From Syntrophus sp964555065 (GTDB taxonomy: Bacteria; Desulfobacterota; Syntrophia; Syntrophales; Syntrophaceae): a DNA stretch of 58,230 nucleotides. The DNA lies in assembly GCA_964555065.1 (NCBI GenBank), contig CAZKRB010000009.1:1-58230 (forward strand), given 5' to 3'. The notes beneath the pieces are model-generated. The model was not told the origin of the DNA. It did not search any database and worked only from the letters and a program-made list of their open reading frames with translations. Positions 44,424 to 52,937 of the stretch are shown piece after piece. Position numbers and translations under genes: made by a program. Position 1 is the stretch's first letter; each line of letters begins with the position of its first letter.

Positions 44424-45502
44424 AGGGGCGGGAGAGAAGGGGGAAAGGGTGGCGACGATCCTCGTGGTTGATGAAGATAAGGGGGTGAGAGAATTTCTTG
44501 AGATCATGCTGACCCGGGAGGGTTATGAGGTCAATTGCGCCCGGGATGCAAAGGAGGCTCTTAACCGCAGCCGGAAACAGCCTTTTGATCTGATCATCAC
44601 CGATTTGAAAATGCCCGGAATGGATGGGACTGAGTTTCTCCACTCGGTCAAAGAGATTTCGCCTGAATCCCTGGTGATCCTCATCACGACTTATGCGTCG
44701 GGAGAAACAGTAGTCCGGGCGACGAAAGAAGGCGCTTACGACTATGTTCAGAACTTCAACATCGAGGACTTCACCGCAACCATACGGAGCGCCATGGAAT
44801 CAAAGGGAAACGTGCACAAGGACGCACAGTTTATCCGGGAGATTGAGAATGCCGTCTGTTTCGGAGAGCTCATTGGGAAAAGCAGAGAAATGTTGAAAGT
44901 GTATTCCCTGATCAAAAAAGTAGCCGAAACAACGGCCAACGTGCTGATCCTGGGAGAAAGCGGAACGGGGAAGGAACTCGTCTCCAAAGGGATTCATTAA
45001 AACAGCCCGAGGAGAAGCAGGCCCTTCGTCGTCATCAACTGCGGCGGCATCTCCGAAAACCTCCTGGAAAGCGGACTCTTCGGCTATCTGAAAGGCGCCT
45101 TCACCGGAGCGCACACCGACAAACCGGGACTCTTTGAAATCGCCCGGGGGGGGACGATTTTCCTGGATGAGGTGGGAGAGTTGCCGCCCGTCCTCCAGGC
45201 AAAACTGTTGCGGGTCGTTCAACAGAAAACGTTCCTGAGAATCGGAGGAACCGAAAATATTCACGTGGATGTCCGGATTATCTCGGCAACGAACCGCAAC
45301 TTGGAGGAGATGGTCAAGAAGGGGGGATTTTCGCGAAGACCTTTATTACCGACTGAATGTCATTCCCGTTTCCATCCCCCCTTTAAGAGAGCGGAGAGAG
45401 GACATTCCAGTGCTTACGAAGTATTTCATTGAAAAATACGCCTGTGAATTCGACAAAGGGATCACAAACAAAGGCCGCCGGGTTCCTAATGGTCAGTTTT
45501 GA
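44407..45502 (+). pseudogene. Decayed PilR/NtrC-like sigma-54 response regulator
   Basis: The first ATG (44407) overlaps the kinase stop. The receiver keeps ILVVDEDKG and LIITDLKMPGMDG, but the conserved Lys-Pro of QKPF is reduced to QNF by a three-base loss near 44752. The AAA+ domain begins with GESGTGKE, then meets an in-frame TAA at 44998 (a one-base change from Lys), then keeps GAFTGAHTDKPGLFE. An extra G in the six-G run at 45321-45326 shifts the frame; FREDLYYRLNVIPVSIPPL continues in the next frame. Similarity ends near 45465, so the rest of the AAA+ domain and the helix-turn-helix are lost. Confidence 0.88.
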
Positions 45503-45602
45503 TTCCCTTTGCTATCGCATCGAGAAACTTGGAATCGGCTAAGGCTGGATTTCCCGAATGGAGAGGTGAATTCACTCGGATCTACCTTAACTTGCCCCTT
45601 CC

Positions 45603-47339
45603 TCAGTTGCGGCGGATCGTGATGTCCTTCATTTTCAGCTGGATGTCGGAGGCCCCGTTCCAATAATTGATCTGTGGCGTAAAAGCGATGTCCAGGGAGG
45701 AATCATGAAGGTCGTGGATAAAATGGCCCTGGCTGAACCAGATCGAGTTGCGGGATACTCCGGCTTCCGACACGCGCATCCGAAGATGGTTTTTTCCCAC
45801 AATGGAGGGCGCCGAGGCATTCACATTCCGGACACAGAGAACAGGTTCAGGGTTGCTGCTTCCAAAGGGGGCCAGCAGCTCCATCTGGGCCAGCAGCTCA
45901 TGGGTGATTTCGCTCAAGTGACACTGGGCGTCAATGAAGGTGGGAGAGATGAAATCGGATTGCTGCACGTTTTCCCGCACAATCTCATCGAGCATGTTAG
46001 CAAATTGTTCGATATCTTCCTCCCGGATTGAAATTCCCGCTGCAAAACGATGTCCCCCATAGGAGAGCAGGTAATTTTCACACTCCTTTAAGCCTTGGTA
46101 AATATTAAAGTTTGCAATGCTTCGGCCTGAACCTTTGCCGACGCCGTTTTTCAGACTGATCAGGATCGCGGGGCGGTCATAGCGGTCCACGATTTTCGAG
46201 GCAACAATACCGATCACCCCGGGGTGCCATTTTTCCGAAGCCATGACAAAAGCCGTCCGGTTCTGATCATTTATGGTTTTTTCAATATTTTCGATGATTT
46301 CTTCCAGGATGTTTCGCTCCAGAGCCCTTCTTCTGCGATTATAGGTGTCCAGTTTCAAGGCGAGTTCCCTGGCGGCAACCGGATCGTCGCACAAGAGCAG
46401 CTCCACGGCATCATTGGGCAGTCCCACCCGGCCGGCGGCATTGATCCGGGGAATCAGAGAAAAGGACGCCTTCTCGGAATCGACCGTTTGGCTGTCTACT
46501 CCACAGATTTCCTTCAAGGCTCGGATGCCCACTCTTTTCCCTTCCGTCAGCAGTTCCAGGCCGACGCGGGCGAAAATCCGGTTCTCCCCGATCATGGGGC
46601 AAATATCGCCGATGGTCCCCAGGGCAACAAGGTCAAGGTAATCCTTCAAATTAGGATACGGCCTATTGTGCCAGAAACCGTCCTTGCGGAGACTTCCCCG
46701 GAGGGCGATGAGAAAATTGAAAACAATGCCCACGGCGGCAAGGTTTTTAACAGGAAAGGAGCAGTCCGGCCGCTTGGGGTTGATTGCCGCCACCGCCTGG
46801 GGAAGAGGATCGGAAACCTCGTGATGGTCAAGGATGATGGTGTCCAACCCCAGAGAGCCGGCATGCCGGACTTCGTCGTAATCGGAAATGCCGCAGTCCA
46901 CGGTGATGATCAAGCGGGCGCCCTGGTCCCTGATCATGCCGATTGCCTTGTTATTCAGACCATACCCTTCCTCGATCCGGTCGGGGATGTAATAGGACAC
47001 GTCCGCCTGAATGTCACGGAGGAATTTTACGAGCAAGGCAACGGAGGTAATGCCATCGGCATCATAATCTCCATATACCACAATTTTTTCCTGGTTGTAT
47101 ACCGCCTGAATCAGCCTGTTCACTCCCGGGAGCATGTCCTTCAGGAGGAAAGGATTTTGCAGGTCGTGGAGGGAGGGATAAAGATATTTCCGAGCGTCAG
47201 CGGGGGTCCGGATCTCCCGGTTTGTCAAGATGGAAGAGATGATCCAATGGATTCCCAGCTCTCTGACCAGAAGGCATTGCGCATCCTGGCAGGCGTCGGA
47301 GATAACCCAGTTTGTCGTGGGTAAACATTTTCTCAACAT
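45603..47339 (-). CDS. recJ: RecJ, single-strand-specific 5'-3' exonuclease
   Basis: 578 residues. DHH-family motifs are complete: VVYGDYDADGITS, TVDCGISDYDEV, IILDHHEVSD, and the DHHA1 signature GGHRFAAGISI, with NFNIYQGLKECENYLLSYGG before it. RecJ degrades the 5' strand in recombination and mismatch and base-excision repair, with Mn2+/Mg2+. ATG 47339 is preferred over a TTG three codons upstream. It faces the decayed regulator gene convergently. A promoter lies about 55 bases upstream. Confidence 0.95.
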   Translation of the reverse strand: MLRKCLPTTNWVISDACQDAQCLLVRELGIHWIISSILTNREIRTPADARKYLYPSLHDLQNPFLLKDMLPGVNRLIQAVYNQEKIVVYGDYDADGITSVALLVKFLRDIQADVSYYIPDRIEEGYGLNNKAIGMIRDQGARLIITVDCGISDYDEVRHAGSLGLDTIILDHHEVSDPLPQAVAAINPKRPDCSFPVKNLAAVGIVFNFLIALRGSLRKDGFWHNRPYPNLKDYLDLVALGTIGDICPMIGENRIFARVGLELLTEGKRVGIRALKEICGVDSQTVDSEKASFSLIPRINAAGRVGLPNDAVELLLCDDPVAARELALKLDTYNRRRRALERNILEEIIENIEKTINDQNRTAFVMASEKWHPGVIGIVASKIVDRYDRPAILISLKNGVGKGSGRSIANFNIYQGLKECENYLLSYGGHRFAAGISIREEDIEQFANMLDEIVRENVQQSDFISPTFIDAQCHLSEITHELLAQMELLAPFGSSNPEPVLCVRNVNASAPSIVGKNHLRMRVSEAGVSRNSIWFSQGHFIHDLHDSSLDIAFTPQINYWNGASDIQLKMKDITIRRN

Positions 47340-47390
47340 GGCGAACAATCCAACAAGATAGAGGGAACCGGAAAAATCAAAAACTCGTAG

Positions 47391-47418
47391 AGTGTAGTCT
47401 AGAATTTTCCGGTGTCAA
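47391..47418 (-). promoter_or_regulatory. Sigma-70-type promoter for recJ, within an inverted repeat
   Basis: On the minus strand TTGACA (47418-47413), 16-base spacer, TACACT (47396-47391). A 9-bp inverted repeat ACCGGAAAA (47367-47375) / TTTTCCGGT (47405-47413) brackets the -10 region and transcription start, a layout fitting a repressor site or a leader hairpin. Confidence 0.55.
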
Positions 47419-47566
47419 GGAAAAGTACACATGGCCGGCATATTTCCCCTTCTGGAGTAAAATCTGACGAGGGAAAAGAAACAACAGCCGGCCACAACCA
47501 AATTGACCCGCGGCGCTGCCTTGCAGGCGATGTCAAAAAAATGATTTTCGGCTGTGATTCGCTGGG

Positions 47567-47917
47567 ATGATAGCGGAATCGATTTGCGACTTGATCTTTA
47601 TGCAGTCAAATGATAGCCATAGGAATAAGGTGAAAAGCAGACCAAGAAGGCCTTCGAGGCTGCAAAGACGAGGGGAATTTCATATCTCTGTCCTTTTATC
47701 TCCAGAAAATCATCCGACGAGGATTCTTCGCTTAAAGAAGAAAGATATTGCACTCATGCAATTTATCCTCGAAGGATATGAAGGCCTTTGCTCCGTGTCA
47801 ACGATGGATCCCCGAGTGGCGATCCTCTGCGTTTCTTCAATGCCCGGATTTGAAGCTGAGGTAGGAGAAATCCTTGCCGGTTTAAGGACGGATTTTGAGT
47901 TTGAGGAAGGATTCTAA
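47567..47917 (+). CDS. DUF4911 domain protein
   Basis: 116 codons. The C-terminal 70 residues (LRLKKKDIALMQFILEGYEG, then VAILCVSSMPGFEAEVGEIL) match the small DUF4911 family of Deltaproteobacteria, which looks like a ferredoxin-like alpha/beta fold that could bind a ligand; the function is unknown. The N-terminus is basic (RPRRPSRLQRRGEF) and perhaps not all translated: the ATG at 47567 has no ribosome site and 47600 is an alternative. No neighbour suggests a role. Confidence 0.7.
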   Translation: MIAESICDLIFMQSNDSHRNKVKSRPRRPSRLQRRGEFHISVLLSPENHPTRILRLKKKDIALMQFILEGYEGLCSVSTMDPRVAILCVSSMPGFEAEVGEILAGLRTDFEFEEGF

Positions 47918-48080
47918 TCCGAGCCGGCAGGAATTCCCGACCTTGAGATACCGTCGGGAAAACTCACAGGCTGCCCGGGGTGAAAGTGCGGATTCATCGA
48001 TAAAGCGGGAAAGTCAGGCGAGAACGTCAGCACCAGAGAAAAGCGTCGTGGGTTCGTAATTTTACGCTGAGGCTTTGACT

Positions 48081-48893
48081 ATGCTCATGTTGACTCATAC
48101 ATGGATCTTGAAAGAGTTTCTCGGCCCGGATTTTCGTAATCATCTCGATCTTTATGTTTATAACATCTGTCCCGACCTTCTCCCCATCCACCACGGGATC
48201 ACCCCGGAACTTACTCACGGCATAAGAAGAATCCGCCAATATCCTCCCGAGCATAGAAAGGCTGCTTTTGTGCTTTTTCATCTCCTCGTAGATGACATCG
48301 CTCATCACGGAGAAATCCATCCCGAGCCGGTCTGCTCTTTCAATCCCGATTCCCGGGGATACGCCTACCTCAGGGGACAGGCCTTGATCAAGCCGATCAT
48401 CGATTTTCACCATCGGATCGGAAAGGATGTCACATACAGCAAGGCCGCCTATAGGGCTCACATGATCATCGAACTGGCCTTCGATCTCCGGCTCAACCAG
48501 GATAGGGAACAGGAATACTTGCTGGAATTGTTGAGTGAAGCGGTTTACCACACCGCCGAAAACAAGATGGATGAACTCTGTGCAACGCTGGACTGGCTAT
48601 TCGGAGTCGAGTCGGAAACAATCCGGCAGGCTCTGGAAAAGGGACTAAGCACTCCTGTTCTTGATAAAATGAGGCGGTTTCTGAATATAGAAGGCCGAAT
48701 CGGTTTTTATATCGACCGATTCGGCCTCGACCGTGAGGATGATCCTACGTGGGCGGGAACCCGGCAACTCCTGCTAATGGGAATGGAATTGGTCAGCGAT
48801 TACGACGCCTTCCTCTGTCCCACTCTTGACGCCATAAGAAATTCAGGATTTTCCTACTCTTTACAGGGCCTTTTTCACGAACCCGGAGCGTAG
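48081..48893 (+). CDS. Hypothetical His-rich protein, possible metal-dependent hydrolase
   Basis: 270 residues from the ATG at 48081 (GAGG upstream). The N-terminal HTWILKEFLG, then YVYNICPDLLPIHHGIT and FVLFHLLVDDIAHHGEIHP, place His and Asp residues much as in zinc-dependent phospholipase C-like or ACP-phosphodiesterase-like helical hydrolases. That similarity is by pattern only, and I would not assign a reaction. The protein is soluble and helical. Its last 33 bases overlap the end of rpmB on the other strand. Confidence 0.65.
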   Translation: MLMLTHTWILKEFLGPDFRNHLDLYVYNICPDLLPIHHGITPELTHGIRRIRQYPPEHRKAAFVLFHLLVDDIAHHGEIHPEPVCSFNPDSRGYAYLRGQALIKPIIDFHHRIGKDVTYSKAAYRAHMIIELAFDLRLNQDREQEYLLELLSEAVYHTAENKMDELCATLDWLFGVESETIRQALEKGLSTPVLDKMRRFLNIEGRIGFYIDRFGLDREDDPTWAGTRQLLLMGMELVSDYDAFLCPTLDAIRNSGFSYSLQGLFHEPGA

Positions 48894-49058
48894 GCAACGC
48901 GTACAGACCTTCATTCTTTTTACCGCACCTGTTTTGTTGTCAAGGCAGCGGAGGCTCTGAAGATTCGGATACCATATTTTCTTCGTCTTATTGTTGGCAT
49001 GGCTGACATTGTTTCCGACCACGGGACCCTTGCCGCATACATCACAAACTCTGGACAT
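48861..49058 (-). CDS. rpmB: 50S ribosomal protein bL28, zinc-binding form
   Basis: 65 residues with SRVCDVCGKGPVVGNNVSHA at the start, RMKVCTRCLRSGFV near the end. The two CxxC pairs make it the zinc-ribbon (C+) form; some bacteria keep a second, Cys-free copy for zinc shortage. AAGGGAG precedes the ATG. It stands alone, without rpmG. The 3' end overlaps the convergent His-rich gene, so there is no room for a terminator between them. Confidence 0.96.
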   Translation of the reverse strand: MSRVCDVCGKGPVVGNNVSHANNKTKKIWYPNLQSLRCLDNKTGAVKRMKVCTRCLRSGFVKKAL

Positions 49059-49354
49059 GAATTTACTCCCTTCAAAAGAATGCGTTGTTTACTAGAACAG
49101 AACCCATAATATTGCAAGCAATTTTTCTCTGGATCTCGCCTCCTTACCCTTCACGCCCTTTCTCCGATTTTCCGGTCAGGCGCCCGTCCCTGTCTTCAAA
49201 CCCCAAGGAAGGGAAAGATACTTTGTAAAATATTAAAAAGCATGTTAAAAATCTTCAACAGTTGCCGCAGGATGCAGTTTATGAAGTTAGGCGGCGGTGG
49301 ATACTTCTACCAAGAAGCGAGGGCCAGCGAATTTACTGATCAGGGAGATGAGTT
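49059..49354. other. Divergent control region between rpmB and the PPi-type phosphofructokinase
   Basis: AT-rich, about 296 bases. It must hold promoters for both genes. A weak candidate for rpmB on the minus strand is TTGCAA-N17-TAGTAA around 49093-49121. For the kinase gene I see only AT-rich sequence around 49220-49260 and no clear hexamer pair. Confidence 0.4.
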
Positions 49355-50461
49355 ATGAAGATGAAAATCGCCGTATTGACGGGTGGTGGTGATTGTCCGG
49401 GATTGAACGGAGCGGTCAAATGGGTCACAAAAAGCGCAGTGGACCAGTGGTTGCGGTCGAAGCGATCCATATCGTTTGATGTGATGGGGATCGCCGACGG
49501 GTGGCGGGGGCTGGTGGATGTTGTTCCCGATGATCCCAAAAGTCTGGAAAAATATATTCGTCCTCTTGATGAAGAAATTGTCCGCACCTGGGATCGCTAT
49601 GGCGGAACCAATCTTGGCACTTCACGGACGAATCCCTTCAGTTCCAAAAATGACCGATCGGACATTCTGCTGGATAATATTAAAAAACTGGGCATTGACG
49701 TGGTGGTCGCCATCGGGGGAGAAGATACCCTGGGGGTGGCTTACCAGCTGCACAAGCTGGGCGTTAAAACGGTGGGGATCCCCAAAACCATTGATAACGA
49801 TCTGGCCGGAACGGATTATTCTCTGGGTTTTGACACGGCCGTGAATGTCATCATGGAAGAAATCGATCGCCTGCGCACGACGGCGGGCTCACACAGCCGG
49901 ATCTTTGTCGTGGAAACCATGGGGCGCCATGCGGGATGGCTTGCGCTTCACGGGGGAGAATGCAGTGGTGCGTTCATCATTCTCATTCCCGAGTATTCTT
50001 TCAAATTTGATGAAATATGCACCCTGTTGCAGGAAAGGAAAGGGAAGGAAATCCGCTACGCCATTATTGTCGTCTCGGAAGGTGCCAAGCCGGCGGGCCA
50101 GGAGGAGTTCGTCAAGGATGCAAAGCTGGACGAATTCGGGCACGTTGCCTTGGGGGGGATCGCCAAATTTGTGGCCGAGGAGGTGGAAAGCAGAACGGGT
50201 TTCGAAACCCGGCATTTGATCCTGAGTCATCTGCAGCGGGGGGGATCCCCTTCCGCCCATGACCGGTTGATGGCTCGGTGGTTCGGCATCGCCGCTGTCG
50301 ATATGATTATTAACGAAGACTTCGGCCGGATGGCAAGCCTTTTACGGGGAGAAATCACCAGCGTTCCCCTGAAGGAAAATATCGGAAAATTAAAACGCGT
50401 TGATGTTGAAAAGTATTACGACAAAGAGCGGTATAATGGGCGGCGTTCCACTATCAGCTAG
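49355..50461 (+). CDS. Phosphofructokinase, mixed-substrate group, predicted PPi-dependent
   Basis: 368 residues. The fold is PFK-A (TGGGDCPGLNGAVK, SRTNPF, GIPKTIDNDL, HLQRGGSPSAHDR). The two residues that decide the phosphoryl donor are of PPi type: D124 in GGEDT (where ATP enzymes have Gly) and K144 in PKTIDND. GGEDTLG matches, as I recall, the actinobacterial PPi-PFK. It should interconvert fructose-6-phosphate and fructose-1,6-bisphosphate reversibly with pyrophosphate, useful for gluconeogenesis in an energy-poor anaerobe. A good ribosome site is not obvious (GGGAGATGAGTT). Confidence 0.9.
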   Translation: MKMKIAVLTGGGDCPGLNGAVKWVTKSAVDQWLRSKRSISFDVMGIADGWRGLVDVVPDDPKSLEKYIRPLDEEIVRTWDRYGGTNLGTSRTNPFSSKNDRSDILLDNIKKLGIDVVVAIGGEDTLGVAYQLHKLGVKTVGIPKTIDNDLAGTDYSLGFDTAVNVIMEEIDRLRTTAGSHSRIFVVETMGRHAGWLALHGGECSGAFIILIPEYSFKFDEICTLLQERKGKEIRYAIIVVSEGAKPAGQEEFVKDAKLDEFGHVALGGIAKFVAEEVESRTGFETRHLILSHLQRGGSPSAHDRLMARWFGIAAVDMIINEDFGRMASLLRGEITSVPLKENIGKLKRVDVEKYYDKERYNGRRSTIS

Positions 50462-50513
50462 AAAGTCGGAACGTCATCTTGCAAGTCGTATTTGAACGGA
50501 AGACGCGGCGGAG

Positions 50514-50561
50514 GGATGAATCCAGATGACCGGTTCCTGCTGTCTGCATCAGGATTCATCC
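50514..50561. terminator. Inverted repeat between the two convergent phosphofructokinase genes
   Basis: GGATGAATCC (50514-50523) and GGATTCATCC (50552-50561) pair perfectly over ten bases with a 28-base loop. Likely a shared transcription end for both genes, though no T tract follows. Confidence 0.45.
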
Positions 50562-50636
50562 GTCGTACCGGAGTCATTTCAGAGCTGCCGGGAACCTTGC
50601 CGCCGTGTTTTACCCGAAGTATCCGGTATGTTTATC

Positions 50637-51971
50637 CTATCCAGGAAGGTCAACGAGCGTGGGAGGCTGTCCCGTGGATTCCAGGACCCGCATCCATAAG
50701 TTGCCTGCCGGATCGATCTGCTTCCCCGAGGTAACGACCCGGATCGGCAGGTGAACATATTCGTCCTTCATCAGCCCGACGAGCATCCCCGTTTTCCCGG
50801 CCATGCCTGCGTGGACGGCATACTGGCCCAACGCGGAGCAATAGATACAGTCGCTGGCGCTTGCGGGAACACTGCGGATCATATAGCTGGGATCAATATA
50901 CTTCAGGTTGATCTCTTGGCCTTTCTTTTTAAAATGCTCTTCTATTCGCACCTTCAGGAAATATCCGATATCCAGCAGGCGAATATTCCCTGAGGCATCG
51001 GTTTCCCGTACAATCTGATCATTGTGCATCAGCTCCTGACCCGCGCCTTCCGCCACGAGAATAACGCAGTGTTTTCTTGCCTTGAGGCGCACTTCCAGCG
51101 CCTGGAGAAGTCCTTGGTCCCCTTCCAGGCGAAAGGGGACCTCCGGCACCAGGACAAAATTAACGTCATTCTGGGCAAGGGCGGCTCCCACAGCAATCTG
51201 TCCGGAAAGCCTTCCCATGATCTTGACCAGTCCGATTCCCATCGGCGCGCCCCGTGCTTCAATATGGGCGCAGGCGATCGCCTTCACCGATTCCGCGATG
51301 GCCGTGTCAAACCCGAAAGTCTTTTGGACAAAATTCAGGTCATTATCGATGGTTTTTGGAATTCCGATCAGACTGATGCTCAATTTGCGCCGGGTGATCT
51401 CCTCCGTAATGCGCTCGGCAGCCCTCATGGTTCCATCGCCGCCGATACAGAAGAGCATGCTGACATTCATACGAACCAGGGCATCCACCATTTCTCCGAT
51501 ATTCTGCTGGCCGCGCGAGGAGGACAGGATGCTTCCCCCTTCCCGATGAATATTTTCCACACACTCGGGCGTCAGTTCCACAATCTCATGTCCGTAGGAT
51601 GGAATCAGCCCCTGAAATCCGTATTTGATCCCGATGATATTGCGGACGCCGTAGCGGTGATAAAGCTCCATCACGATAGCACGGATCACATCATTGATTC
51701 CGGGGCACAACCCCCCGCAGGTGACGATGGCCGCTTTGGTCTTGGAAGGATCAAAAAATATTTTTTCCCGGGGACCCGCCACTTCCACCGATAGGGACGC
51801 ATCCCTTTTATCCTTTGACTCCCTGCTTTTCGCTGGTTCGCTGTAGTCCAGATACTGCTTCAAAAGCAATCGTTTGCTGTCCGGGGTAAAATCATTGACC
51901 ACCACGGGTGAGGCGATCTTACATTCACCGAGGCTGGGAATGAGATACGTTTCAGCATTCGCCTTTTTCAT
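50637..51971 (-). CDS. Phosphofructokinase, group X (plant/protist-like), predicted ATP-dependent
   Basis: 444 residues. A 75-residue N-terminal extension precedes the PFK core: AAIVTCGGLCPGINDVIRA, GIKYGFQGL, LSSSRG, IGGDGTMRAAE (G180), GIPKTIDND (K206), GLVKIMGR. G180 points to ATP as donor despite K206, the combination found in the group X enzymes of plants, trypanosomes and some anaerobes. With the other PFK gene it gives the cell separate glycolytic and reversible enzymes, if both are active. GGAGG stands just before the ATG. Confidence 0.9.
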   Translation of the reverse strand: MKKANAETYLIPSLGECKIASPVVVNDFTPDSKRLLLKQYLDYSEPAKSRESKDKRDASLSVEVAGPREKIFFDPSKTKAAIVTCGGLCPGINDVIRAIVMELYHRYGVRNIIGIKYGFQGLIPSYGHEIVELTPECVENIHREGGSILSSSRGQQNIGEMVDALVRMNVSMLFCIGGDGTMRAAERITEEITRRKLSISLIGIPKTIDNDLNFVQKTFGFDTAIAESVKAIACAHIEARGAPMGIGLVKIMGRLSGQIAVGAALAQNDVNFVLVPEVPFRLEGDQGLLQALEVRLKARKHCVILVAEGAGQELMHNDQIVRETDASGNIRLLDIGYFLKVRIEEHFKKKGQEINLKYIDPSYMIRSVPASASDCIYCSALGQYAVHAGMAGKTGMLVGLMKDEYVHLPIRVVTSGKQIDPAGNLWMRVLESTGQPPTLVDLPG

Positions 51972-52179
51972 GTTTCCTCCAATCCTCCTGTGACGGGAGT
52001 ACGGATGACCAGATGCCGATAGACCAAGGGCAAATCATCTAAATTCACAATGCATTGTCTTTATTGAATAAATTGCGAAAAGTAATTTACTGTGTAAGTG
52101 CATGATATTTATAATAAGCTGACACACTTCGACAGGGCCTTGCCGATAGGCGACCAATGTCTTTTTGAACTTGTTCTTC

Positions 52180-52208
52180 ATGGTATAATTTACCCCTATT
52201 CCCGTCAA
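52180..52208 (-). promoter_or_regulatory. Candidate promoter for the group X phosphofructokinase
   Basis: Minus strand TTGACG (52208-52203), 17-base spacer, TACCAT (52185-52180), about 210 bases before the ATG. On the plus strand the same site reads TGGTATAAT (52181-52189), an extended -10 lacking a -35, so orientation is uncertain. A perfect 12-bp palindrome ACAATGCATTGT lies at 52048-52059 in the leader. No gene lies in 51972-52254. Confidence 0.4.
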
Positions 52209-52254
52209 CACTTTATCTGTCGGGCTGCACCGGCAAGGCCAGATTTTTCGTGAT

Positions 52255-52920
52255 TTAAAATCCGGATAAGGGCGGGTTGGAAAAGGTTAGCGAAGCATCG
52301 ACTTTCTGTCCTGAAACAAGGACATTGCGATGATGGACCGTAATTCTGCCTGAGGCGAAATACTGGATGGCCTGGGGGTAAATCCGGTGTTCCTCTTTCA
52401 AGATTCTCGCCGCAAGGGTATCTTCCGTATCCTCATCGAGAACGGGCACCACCGCCTGAATGATGATGGGACCGGAATCCACCCCCCCATCGACAAAATG
52501 AACGGTACAACCGGAAAACCTTACCCCGTACTCGAGGGCCTGACGCTGGGCATGCATCCCAGGAAAGGAGGGCAAAAGAGCGGGGTGGATATTCATGATC
52601 CTGTCCGGGTAGGCGTTGAGCAGAACGGGAGTAATAATTCGCATGAAACCGGCCATGACAACCAGTTCGACGCCCGTTTCTCGGAAAACTTCGACAACTT
52701 TTTCGTCGAATGCTTCCCTCGAGGCAAATTCCTCATGAGGGAGGATCAGCGTTGGCAAGTGATGCTTCTTCGCTCGCTCCAGCGCATAGGCATCCGGGAT
52801 GTTGCTGATCACCACCTTGATGTCGGCATCGAGACGCCCCTGCTCAATGTGATCAATGATGGATTGAAGATTGGAGCCACTCCCTGACACCAGGACTCCG
52901 ATGGGCAGCTTTCTTTTCAT
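52255..52920 (-). CDS. purN: Phosphoribosylglycinamide formyltransferase 1
   Basis: 221 residues, third step of purine synthesis, using 10-formyl-tetrahydrofolate to formylate GAR. The N-terminal VLVSGSGSNLQSIID binds the phosphate, and the catalytic triad is N110, H112 (MNIHPALLPSFPG) and D148 (HFVDGGVDSGPII). All residues are present. It begins 17 bases after purM and should be co-transcribed. The C-terminal tail (RNVLVSGQKVDASLTFSNPP) is normal for the family. Confidence 0.96.
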   Translation of the reverse strand: MKRKLPIGVLVSGSGSNLQSIIDHIEQGRLDADIKVVISNIPDAYALERAKKHHLPTLILPHEEFASREAFDEKVVEVFRETGVELVVMAGFMRIITPVLLNAYPDRIMNIHPALLPSFPGMHAQRQALEYGVRFSGCTVHFVDGGVDSGPIIIQAVVPVLDEDTEDTLAARILKEEHRIYPQAIQYFASGRITVHHRNVLVSGQKVDASLTFSNPPLSGF

Positions 52921-52937
52921 GAAAGAATGATTTCAAG

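Noticed and set aside
52181..52250. Tiny plus-strand RNA from TGGTATAAT to a hairpin with TTTTT near 52225-52247
   Set aside because: The -10 has no fitting -35, the hairpin is imperfect, and the same site reads better as the minus-strand phosphofructokinase promoter.
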